From Flavobacteriaceae bacterium (GTDB taxonomy: Bacteria; Bacteroidota; Bacteroidia; Flavobacteriales; Flavobacteriaceae), in NCBI GenBank assembly GCA_008081175.1, contig VMCW01000028.1, positions 1 through 5,700 of the forward strand: DNA of 5,700 nucleotides, in the 5' to 3' direction. Positions 1-5,700 of the stretch are shown here, in pieces. A model generated the notes under the pieces. The model made no database searches. It saw nothing but the letters and a program-made list of their open reading frames with translations, and was not told where the DNA came from. Made by a program: the position numbers and the translations under genes. Every line of letters begins with the position of its first letter. Within the stretch, counting starts at the first letter, position 1.

Positions 1-731
1 AATTTTTTACTCCAAGCACTTCCTAAAACAGCTGGAGGAGCTAGCACAAGCTGTCCCTGAATTTCTTTTTTTGAGGTGTCTTTTGTAATTAATTCAGTCT
101 CTGGGAAGTGAATAAAAGAGCGTAATACCTGGGTCATTTGTTCAGTAGCCCCATGGGTATAAATTTTCCCTATTGAAGGGTCTAGATGTTTTAAAAGACG
201 CTGTATTTTTCCCAAAGAATACCCCATTAGCAAGCTAGTTGTTCCGTTGGTGCGATTGTCTGCCCACCACTCATTTATTTTTTGGTGTACTTTTTTGGGC
301 TCTTCCCATTGAAAAACAGGAAGTCCAAAAGTACATTCGGTAATAAAAGTGTGGCATTTTACTGATTCAAAAGGGGTTGAAATACCATCGGGTTGAGTTT
401 TATAATCGCCTGTAAATACCCACACTTCACCCTTGTATTCCACTTTAATTTGGGAGGAACCAGGGACATGTCCCGCAGGGTGAAAAGAAAAACGAACCCC
501 ATTGATTGAAAAGACTTCGCCATATTTTTTACTACTTACTGAAATGGCTCCCAAACGGTGTTTCAGAATAGGGACATTGATTTCTTGAGTGATGTAGTGT
601 TTGCTTCCCCAGCGCGCGTGATCGGAATGACCATGAGAAATCAGGGCTTTGTCTACCGCACGCCAAGGGTCTAAATAGACTGCTGCTTTTTTACAATAAA
701 TACCTTTTGAGGTGAATTCCAATAAGGGCAT
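1..731 (-). CDS. Ligase-associated DNA exonuclease (MBL/beta-CASP fold), C-terminus cut by window edge
   Basis: This is a predicted metal-dependent nuclease of the metallo-beta-lactamase/beta-CASP superfamily (relatives: CPSF73, SNM1/Artemis), of the bacterial type called DNA ligase-associated exonuclease. I translated 243 codons without a stop. Seen motifs: HxHxDH at residues 33-38 (metal-binding motif II, SHGHSDH), H88 in PAGHVPGSS (motif III), D109 in FTGDYK (motif IV), E132 in TECTFG (beta-CASP motif A-like), YSLGK at 171-175, and H193 in YTHGATEQ (probable motif B). D21 may be the motif I aspartate. The ATG at 731-729 starts close to the first beta-strand, as expected. An AGG at 749-747 lies about 15 bases upstream, far for a Shine-Dalgarno. 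Family knowledge: members are about 330-340 residues and often sit next to an ATP-dependent DNA ligase, a DEXH helicase and a phosphoesterase, presumably a repair module. Here the 3' end and any such neighbour lie beyond the left edge. The family call is firm; the substrate is inferred. Confidence 0.88.
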   Translation of the reverse strand, partial: MPLLEFTSKGIYCKKAAVYLDPWRAVDKALISHGHSDHARWGSKHYITQEINVPILKHRLGAISVSSKKYGEVFSINGVRFSFHPAGHVPGSSQIKVEYKGEVWVFTGDYKTQPDGISTPFESVKCHTFITECTFGLPVFQWEEPKKVHQKINEWWADNRTNGTTSLLMGYSLGKIQRLLKHLDPSIGKIYTHGATEQMTQVLRSFIHFPETELITKDTSKKEIQGQLVLAPPAVLGSAWSKK

Positions 732-759
732 TTGAATTTTCTTTTTCCTGGGTAAGATA

Positions 760-766
760 CAAAATA
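760..766 (-). promoter_or_regulatory. Weak candidate -7 box for the leftward exonuclease gene
   Basis: Read on the minus strand, 766-760 is TATTTTG, one base shorter than the Bacteroidota -7 consensus TAnnTTTG. It would place transcription start roughly 20-25 bases before the ATG at 731. No TTG lies at the usual 17-23 base distance upstream; the nearest ones are about 10 and 28 bases away. It is therefore only the best available candidate in the gap. Confidence 0.2.
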
Positions 767-804
767 GGAAAAAAATCAATCGGTTAATAACTGCCAATAA
801 CTCC

Positions 805-837
805 TTGGCTATGCCCCCTATTAAATTATTATTTTCG
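805..837 (+). promoter_or_regulatory. Candidate Bacteroidota-type promoter for dnaE
   Basis: A TTG at 805-807 is followed, after a 22-base spacer, by TATTTTCG at 830-837. This matches TAnnTTTG with one mismatch (C for T in the seventh position), and the spacer is within the usual 17-23 bases. The box ends only five bases before the dnaE ATG at 843, so the transcript would start at or within a few bases of the start codon and be leaderless or nearly so. No better match occurs elsewhere in 732-842 on this strand. The sequence match is seen; promoter function is inferred. Confidence 0.35.
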
Positions 838-842
838 TCTAG

Positions 843-3800
843 ATGTATTTAATATTTGATACCGAAACTACGGGTTTACCAAAACGTTGGGATGCACCTC
901 TTTCAGATAGTGAAAATTGGCCACGGTGTATTCAAATTGCTTGGCAGATACACGATGCCTCCGGAGAATTAATTGCTCATCAAGACTATTTAATTCAACC
1001 TACAGGTTTTACTATACCTTTTGATTCGGAGCAAGTGCATGGAATTTCAACTGCACTAGCAGAGGAGCAAGGTGTTTCCCTTTCTGAGGTATTGGAAGAT
1101 TTTCAGGCAGCCATAAAAGGAGTAGCTTATGTTGTAGGGCATAACATTTCTTTTGACCGCAACATCATGGGGGCTGAATTTTTACGCCAAGGGCTGGAAG
1201 ACCCTTTGGAAGGTAAAACTGTGATTGATACGTGTACTGAAGAAACGGCCACTCTTTGTAAACTTGCGGGAGGCAGGGGAGGAAAATTCAAATTACCGAC
1301 CTTAGGAGAATTGTATGTGCATTTGTTTCAAGTACAATTTGAAGAGGCTCACAATGCAACTGCTGACGTAGAAGCTACAGCAAGAGCCTTTTTTGAGTTG
1401 CTGCGAAAAAATGAAATTCACCCCAAGGGTTTTCAAAACCAAGAAGAACAAACGAAAGCTATTCGTTCGCGTACAGTTCCTTTTGAATTAATTGGACTTT
1501 CTCATCAAAACTTAAAGAAAGCTTCTTCTGGATTAAAAAAAGTACAGAAAGATCAAAAAACAACGCAGCCTCAAGCAGATCTAAGTGACGCTTTGATACA
1601 AGCACCTTTTGTTCATTTACATAACCATTCTCAGTTTTCTGTACTTCAAGCTACCTCTCGCATTAATCAGCTGGTAGAGGCTGCTGCTGCAGATCATATG
1701 CCTGCACTTGCACTTACCGACCATGGTAATTTGATGGGGGCATTTCATTTTATAAAGGCAATTAATTCACATAACGCAAACACTGAAGAATCCTTTCATA
1801 TAAAACCAATTGTGGGATGTGAATTTTACGTTTGTGAAGACCACCAAGACAAAACAAGAAGAGACGATGGTTATCAAATAGTTTTTATAGCCAAAAATAA
1901 AGCAGGCTACCACAACCTGGCAAAACTGACTTCTGCAGCCTATGTAAACGGCTTTTATTACGTACCTAGAATAGACAGAAACTTAGTAGAAAAATACAAA
2001 GAAAACTTAATCGTGTTGACTGGAAACACCTACGGTGAGGTACCTTCTAAAATCCTCAACGTTGGTGATCGTCAGGCTGAAGAAGCACTTCAATGGTGGC
2101 ACCAACAATTTGGTGAGGACCTGTACATCGAGCTCATGAGACATGGTGAAGAAGGAGAAGACCGAGCCAATGAGGTTTTGATTTCATTTTCTCGAAAGTA
2201 TAATATCCCTCTTGTGGCAACAAACAACACCTACTACACAAAAAAAGAAGAGGCAAATGCTCACGATATTTTGCTGTGTCTAAAAGAAGGAGAAAAACAA
2301 GCGACTCCTATAGGGAGAGGTAGAGGGTTTCGATATGGATTAGCAAATCAAGAGTATTATTTTAAATCTCAAGAGGAGATGAAAATACTATTTCAAGATC
2401 TGCCAGAAGCCATTTTAAATATTCAAGAATTGGTTGATAAAGTTGAGCCATTCGAACTTTCCAGAGAAGTGCTATTACCCAAATTTGAAATTCCTACAGC
2501 CTATCAAGTTGAGGATGATTTGGAGGGTAAAAAGGGGGAGAACAACTACTTGCGTCATCTAACTTATGAAGGGGCAGAACTCCGTTATTCTGAACTGACG
2601 GATAGTATTAAAGAACGGATTGACTTTGAGTTAGATGTAATTGCTAATACAGGCTATCCGGGTTACTTTTTAATTGTGCAAGATTTTATAGCTGCAGCAC
2701 GAGACATGGGTGTTTCTGTGGGTCCTGGTCGTGGTTCTGCGGCGGGCTCTGTAGTTGCTTATTGCTTGAAAATTACCAATATAGATCCCATAGCCTATGA
2801 TTTACTTTTTGAGCGCTTCCTGAATCCAGATCGTGTGAGTATGCCCGATATAGATATTGATTTTGATGATGAAGGACGCAGTAAGGTGATGGATTATGTA
2901 ATCAAAAAGTACGGTTCCAATCAGGTAGCACAAATCATCACCTACGGAACGATGGCAGCAAAATCCTCAATACGAGACACCGCAAGAGTGTTGGATTTAC
3001 CTTTAGGAGAGGCGGATCGCATTGCCAAATTATTACCGAACATTAAGCTCAATAAGATTTTCAATTCAACAGAGGAAGAACTTAAAAAGAATTTGCGTTC
3101 TGAAGAGCTAATGAGAGTGAATGAGATCAAAAATATAGCAGATGAAGATTCGCTTTCAGGTCAAACAATCCAACAGGCTAAAGTACTCGAAGGATCGCTT
3201 AGAAATACCGGTATTCACGCTTGTGGGGTAATCATTACTCCAGACGATATCACACAATTTGTCCCCGTTGCAACAGCAAAAGATTCTGATTTGTATGTAA
3301 CCCAATTTGACAATTCTGTTGTCGAGGATGCGGGTTTGTTGAAAATGGATTTTTTGGGACTGAAAACACTTACCTTAATAAAGGATACGGTTTCCTTGGT
3401 AAAATATAAACACGGCATCGACTTGGATCCGGATCAGTTTCCCCTGGACGATGAGAAAACCTATGAATTATTTCAAAAAGGTGAAACAGTAGGGATTTTC
3501 CAATACGAATCTGCTGGGATGCAAAAATACCTCAAGGATTTAAAACCTACGGTTTTTGCAGACTTAATCGCTATGAACGCCTTGTACAGACCAGGTCCCT
3601 TGGAATATATCCCCAGTTTTGTAGATCGCAAAAACGGCAATGAAGAAATCACCTATGACCTGCCAGCCATGGAGGAATATCTTAAAGAGACCTACGGCAT
3701 TACTGTATATCAAGAGCAGGTGATGTTATTGTCTCAAAAAATAGCTGGATTTTCAAAAGGCGATGCTGACGTGTTACGAAAAGCAATGGGTAAAAAGATA

Positions 3801-5162
3801 TTTGCCTTACTGCAAAAGCTAAAGCCTCAATTTATCGAAGGGGGTAAAGCGAACGGACATCCTGAAGAAATTTTAGAAAAAATTTGGAAAGATTGGGAAG
3901 CTTTTGCCGCGTATGCTTTTAACAAATCTCATTCTACTTGTTATGCGTGGATTGGTTATCAAACGGCTTATCTCAAGGCGCACTATCCTGCAGAATATAT
4001 GGCTGCAGTACTTTCCAATAACATGAACGACATCAAACAGGTAACCTTCTTTATGGAGGAATGTCGACGCATGGGGTTGCAGGTTATGGGACCCGATGTA
4101 AATGAATCTTTCTATAAGTTTGCTGTTAATGATGACCAAGCAATTCGCTTTGGAATGGGAGCTATCAAAGGAGTAGGCAAAGCAGCAGTAGAAACTATCA
4201 TTGCTAACCGAAAAGAAGGAAAATACCAATCCGTTTTTGACCTGGTAAAAAGGGTTGACTTACGTGCAGCTAATAAAAAGGCATTAGAGAATTTAGTTTT
4301 GGCTGGCGGCTTTGATTCTTTTGATTCCACTCATAGAGCACAGTATTTTAACGCCGATGGTGAGGGAATTACATTTTTGGAAAAAGTAGTCAGGTTTGGC
4401 TCTAAGTATCAAGAGAATTTGAATTCATCTCAAACAAGTCTTTTTGGTGAAGCTACTGATGAGATGTATCAAGATTTAAGCATCCCCCCTTGTGAGCCGT
4501 GGACGAATTTAACGCGTCTTAAAAAGGAAAAGGAAGTCGTAGGAATTTATATTTCTTCCCATCCTTTGGATGATTTCACCCATGAAATGAAGCATTTTGT
4601 AAGTCTTTCTTTGAACTACCTATCCGACTTAGATCAATTGATTAACAGGGAGTTGTCTGTGGGAGGAATTGTAAATGAAGTTCAGCATTTAGAAAGTAGA
4701 AACGGTAAAGGATGGGCACGCTTTGTCGTTGAGGATTTTACGGATCAATATGAATTTCGAATTTTTGGTGAAGACTACTTAAAATACAGGCACTTTTTGG
4801 TTGTCAACCAGTTTATTCGGATAAAGCTGACAGTTCGACAAGGATGGACCAATGCAGAAACAGGCAAAGTAGGTGCGCCCAGAATGCATTATTTGAATTT
4901 TGAAATGTTACAAAATACCATAGAGAACAATGCTAAAAAAATTACACTTCAACTAGACATAAAAGAATTAAATGAAGAAAAGATCAACTTGTTGCAGCAG
5001 CATCTAAAAAGTTTTAAAGGAGACAAGCCTTTATTTTTTAATGTTTATGATTCAGAAAAAAAGGTCAAATTAACGCTGAATAGTAAAAAACAGAAAGTTA
5101 AAATAACACCTGATCTACTCCAAGACCTTGAATCTCAACAATGGTTTTACAAGCTTAATTAA
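843..5162 (+). CDS. dnaE: DNA polymerase III alpha subunit with N-terminal DnaQ-like proofreading exonuclease
   Basis: This is the catalytic subunit of the chromosomal replicase, complete at 1439 residues. E. coli DnaE is about 1160; the excess is mainly the N-terminal exonuclease. Domains in order: DEDDh exonuclease, about 1-190 (D6 and E8 in FDTETTG, D105 in HNISFD, H170 and D175 in HNATAD, all present); Lys/Gln-rich linker, about 195-250; PHP domain, about 256-480, with part of its metal site replaced; polymerase core with GPGRGSAAGS at 627-636 and probable catalytic aspartates D671, D673 (in PDIDIDF) and D836 (in KMDFLGL); fingers region with YRPGPLEY at 915-922 and FNKSHS at 1026-1031; helix-hairpin-helix, about 1104-1119; probable clamp-binding QTSLF at 1197-1201; OB fold, about 1270-1355; C-terminal domain, about 1365-1439, tau-binding by analogy. 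The order is that of DnaE; PolC instead carries its exonuclease inside the PHP domain. The start is fixed: an in-frame TAG occupies 840-842, directly before the ATG, and the exonuclease's first strand begins at once. No Shine-Dalgarno is seen. Confidence 0.97.
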   Translation: MYLIFDTETTGLPKRWDAPLSDSENWPRCIQIAWQIHDASGELIAHQDYLIQPTGFTIPFDSEQVHGISTALAEEQGVSLSEVLEDFQAAIKGVAYVVGHNISFDRNIMGAEFLRQGLEDPLEGKTVIDTCTEETATLCKLAGGRGGKFKLPTLGELYVHLFQVQFEEAHNATADVEATARAFFELLRKNEIHPKGFQNQEEQTKAIRSRTVPFELIGLSHQNLKKASSGLKKVQKDQKTTQPQADLSDALIQAPFVHLHNHSQFSVLQATSRINQLVEAAAADHMPALALTDHGNLMGAFHFIKAINSHNANTEESFHIKPIVGCEFYVCEDHQDKTRRDDGYQIVFIAKNKAGYHNLAKLTSAAYVNGFYYVPRIDRNLVEKYKENLIVLTGNTYGEVPSKILNVGDRQAEEALQWWHQQFGEDLYIELMRHGEEGEDRANEVLISFSRKYNIPLVATNNTYYTKKEEANAHDILLCLKEGEKQATPIGRGRGFRYGLANQEYYFKSQEEMKILFQDLPEAILNIQELVDKVEPFELSREVLLPKFEIPTAYQVEDDLEGKKGENNYLRHLTYEGAELRYSELTDSIKERIDFELDVIANTGYPGYFLIVQDFIAAARDMGVSVGPGRGSAAGSVVAYCLKITNIDPIAYDLLFERFLNPDRVSMPDIDIDFDDEGRSKVMDYVIKKYGSNQVAQIITYGTMAAKSSIRDTARVLDLPLGEADRIAKLLPNIKLNKIFNSTEEELKKNLRSEELMRVNEIKNIADEDSLSGQTIQQAKVLEGSLRNTGIHACGVIITPDDITQFVPVATAKDSDLYVTQFDNSVVEDAGLLKMDFLGLKTLTLIKDTVSLVKYKHGIDLDPDQFPLDDEKTYELFQKGETVGIFQYESAGMQKYLKDLKPTVFADLIAMNALYRPGPLEYIPSFVDRKNGNEEITYDLPAMEEYLKETYGITVYQEQVMLLSQKIAGFSKGDADVLRKAMGKKIFALLQKLKPQFIEGGKANGHPEEILEKIWKDWEAFAAYAFNKSHSTCYAWIGYQTAYLKAHYPAEYMAAVLSNNMNDIKQVTFFMEECRRMGLQVMGPDVNESFYKFAVNDDQAIRFGMGAIKGVGKAAVETIIANRKEGKYQSVFDLVKRVDLRAANKKALENLVLAGGFDSFDSTHRAQYFNADGEGITFLEKVVRFGSKYQENLNSSQTSLFGEATDEMYQDLSIPPCEPWTNLTRLKKEKEVVGIYISSHPLDDFTHEMKHFVSLSLNYLSDLDQLINRELSVGGIVNEVQHLESRNGKGWARFVVEDFTDQYEFRIFGEDYLKYRHFLVVNQFIRIKLTVRQGWTNAETGKVGAPRMHYLNFEMLQNTIENNAKKITLQLDIKELNEEKINLLQQHLKSFKGDKPLFFNVYDSEKKVKLTLNSKKQKVKITPDLLQDLESQQWFYKLN

Positions 5163-5192
5163 AGCTATTACAAAAAGACATTCACAGATAAG

Positions 5193-5200
5193 TAAATTTG
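5193..5200 (+). promoter_or_regulatory. Upstream candidate -7 box for trxA
   Basis: TAAATTTG matches TAnnTTTG exactly and lies in the 97-base gap after dnaE. No TTG is found 17-23 bases upstream. If used, the trxA leader would be about 50 bases. In DNA this AT-rich a chance match is quite possible. Confidence 0.3.
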
Positions 5201-5233
5201 ATTTAAACTCATAGGATCCACCCACAAAATAAG

Positions 5234-5241
5234 TAACTTTG
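5234..5241 (+). promoter_or_regulatory. Proximal candidate -7 box for trxA
   Basis: TAACTTTG matches TAnnTTTG exactly and ends 18 bases before the trxA ATG, giving a predicted leader of roughly 10-15 bases. No -33 TTG is present at the usual distance; the nearest upstream TTG (5198-5200) is 33 bases away. The box contains the TTG at 5239-5241 that could otherwise be read as an alternative trxA start codon, which argues against that longer start. Confidence 0.4.
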
Positions 5242-5259
5242 GACTCTAAAATTAAAAAC

Positions 5260-5577
5260 ATGGCATTAGAAATTACAGATGCTACTTTTGAAGAAGTGGT
5301 ATTGAAATCAGAAAAACCCGTTTTAGTTGACTTTTGGGCAGCATGGTGTGGACCTTGTCGTATGGTAGGCCCTATCATTGAGGAACTGAGCAAAGACTAC
5401 GAGGGTAAGGCAGTTGTTGGTAAAGTAGATGTAGATGCGCATCAGGAATATGCCGCAAAATACGGAGTAAGAAATATCCCTACAGTTTTAGTATTTGACA
5501 AGGGTGAATTGGTAGGAAGACATGTTGGGGTTTCTCCAAAAACTACTTATGCAGAGGCCATAGACGCTGTTTTATAA
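5260..5577 (+). CDS. trxA: Thioredoxin
   Basis: This is a cytoplasmic protein-disulfide reductase of 105 residues, the usual size of a stand-alone thioredoxin (E. coli TrxA is 108-109). It reduces disulfides in client enzymes and is itself recycled by thioredoxin reductase. The redox motif is WCGPC (residues 29-33, with cysteines C30 and C33). Other hallmark residues are the buried acid D24 (in VDFWA), P38 after the active-site helix turn, and the cis-proline P74 in NIPT. No signal peptide, lipobox or membrane segment is present, so a periplasmic ResA/TlpA-type protein is unlikely. The ATG at 5260 is preferred. A TTG at 5239 would add seven residues that do not belong to the fold and overlaps a -7 promoter box. 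No Shine-Dalgarno is seen; the leader is A-rich. It follows dnaE in the same direction after 97 bases and probably has its own promoter, though read-through from dnaE cannot be excluded. Confidence 0.96.
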   Translation: MALEITDATFEEVVLKSEKPVLVDFWAAWCGPCRMVGPIIEELSKDYEGKAVVGKVDVDAHQEYAAKYGVRNIPTVLVFDKGELVGRHVGVSPKTTYAEAIDAVL

Positions 5578-5601
5578 ATTTTTCTTTTTACAATTAATTG
5601 T

Positions 5602-5631
5602 TTGGCAAATTGAAAATGCAGCGTATATTTG
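5602..5631 (+). promoter_or_regulatory. Strong Bacteroidota-type promoter for tRNA-Asp
   Basis: A -33 TTG at 5602-5604 (within TTTGG) and an exact -7 box TATATTTG at 5624-5631 are separated by 19 bases, inside the usual 17-23 range. The box ends 14 bases before the first tRNA base at 5646, so transcription would begin a few bases into that gap and leave a short 5' leader for RNase P to remove. This is the best promoter match in the window and the clearest sequence sign that the host belongs to Bacteroidota. Confidence 0.8.
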
Positions 5632-5645
5632 CACACGCCAAATGA

Positions 5646-5700
5646 GGTCTGGTAGTTCAGTTGGTTAGAATACATGCCTGTCACGCATGGGGTCGCGGGT
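5646..5700 (+). tRNA. tRNA-Asp (anticodon GTC), 3' part cut by window edge
   Basis: The first 55 bases fold as a tRNA. The 5' acceptor strand GGTCTGG is at 5646-5652. The D arm has GTTC at 5655-5658 pairing with GAAT at 5668-5671 (one G-T wobble). The anticodon stem CATGC at 5673-5677 pairs fully with GCATG at 5685-5689 around the loop CTGTCAC. The anticodon GTC lies at 5680-5682 and reads the GAC and GAT codons for aspartate. The variable loop is five bases, and the 5' T-stem strand GCGGG is at 5695-5699, followed by T54. G2, G10, G34, U35, C36 and C38, which are aspartyl-tRNA synthetase identity elements in E. coli, are all present. The 3' T-stem strand, 3' acceptor strand and CCA lie beyond the window. 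It could be the first gene of a tRNA cluster. Confidence 0.95.

Noticed and set aside
1534..1562. Two runs of A (seven and six) in the exonuclease-PHP linker as a slippage site that would yield a separate exonuclease
   Set aside because: The reading frame continues cleanly through both runs, no stimulatory hairpin or internal Shine-Dalgarno is visible, and Lys-rich linkers give such runs by composition alone.
3873..4229. Long open frame on the minus strand inside dnaE (118 codons), plus several shorter ones at 2942-3130, 3215-3418 and 4112-4330
   Set aside because: They lie wholly opposite conserved polymerase-coding sequence, show no recognisable domain, and have no promoter or start context of their own. 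They are shadows of dnaE.
843..5162. Considered PolC rather than DnaE because of the built-in exonuclease
   Set aside because: The exonuclease precedes PHP instead of interrupting it, and the OB fold follows the helix-hairpin-helix near the C-terminus. Both are DnaE features; PolC has its OB fold N-terminal.
5152..5166. Small inverted repeat AGCTT / AAGCT around the dnaE stop codon as a terminator
   Set aside because: The stem is only five base pairs with a five-base loop and no following T-run, so it is too weak for an intrinsic terminator.
5239..5259. Longer thioredoxin start at the TTG at 5239
   Set aside because: The added seven residues are not part of the thioredoxin fold, the TTG falls inside an exact -7 promoter box, and a good ATG follows at 5260.
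5115..5393. Minus-strand open frame covering the dnaE end, the gap and the start of trxA
   Set aside because: It crosses two well-supported genes and the trxA promoter region, and its sequence has no recognisable fold.
5578..5589. T-rich stretch after trxA as an intrinsic terminator
   Set aside because: No GC-rich hairpin precedes it in the end of trxA; T-rich sequence is common in this AT-rich DNA.

Overview
This window looks like an ordinary housekeeping stretch of an AT-rich Bacteroidota chromosome, most likely from the class Flavobacteriia. Four things point that way: genes that start without a clear Shine-Dalgarno sequence behind A-rich leaders; several matches to the Bacteroidota -7 promoter box TAnnTTTG, one with a well-spaced -33 TTG; a DnaE polymerase that begins directly with a DnaQ-like exonuclease domain; and a short TrxA that resembles flavobacterial thioredoxins. 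I cannot name the species.

Layout, left to right. (1) Positions 731 down to 1 (minus strand) hold the first 243 codons of a metallo-beta-lactamase/beta-CASP nuclease of the 'ligase-associated DNA exonuclease' type; its end lies beyond the left edge. (2) Positions 732-842 are a 111-bp divergent intergenic region with weak candidate promoters in both directions. (3) Positions 843-5162 (plus strand) hold a complete dnaE, 1439 residues, with the domain order DEDDh exonuclease, PHP, polymerase core, helix-hairpin-helix, OB fold and C-terminal domain. (4) Positions 5163-5259 are a short gap with two TAnnTTTG boxes. (5) Positions 5260-5577 (plus strand) encode a 105-residue thioredoxin. (6) Positions 5578-5645 hold the best promoter of the window, which drives (7) a tRNA-Asp(GTC) gene cut by the right edge.

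The replicative polymerase and the nuclease diverge from one intergenic region, and both act on DNA, one in replication and the other probably in repair with an ATP-dependent ligase. Thioredoxin and tRNA-Asp appear to be independently transcribed housekeeping genes. I found no mobile element, CRISPR array, rRNA or convincing intrinsic terminator, and no evidence of a previously undescribed system. The points most worth a second look are the single-chain fusion of proofreading exonuclease and polymerase, the matching decay of the PHP metal site, and the possibly leaderless dnaE start.
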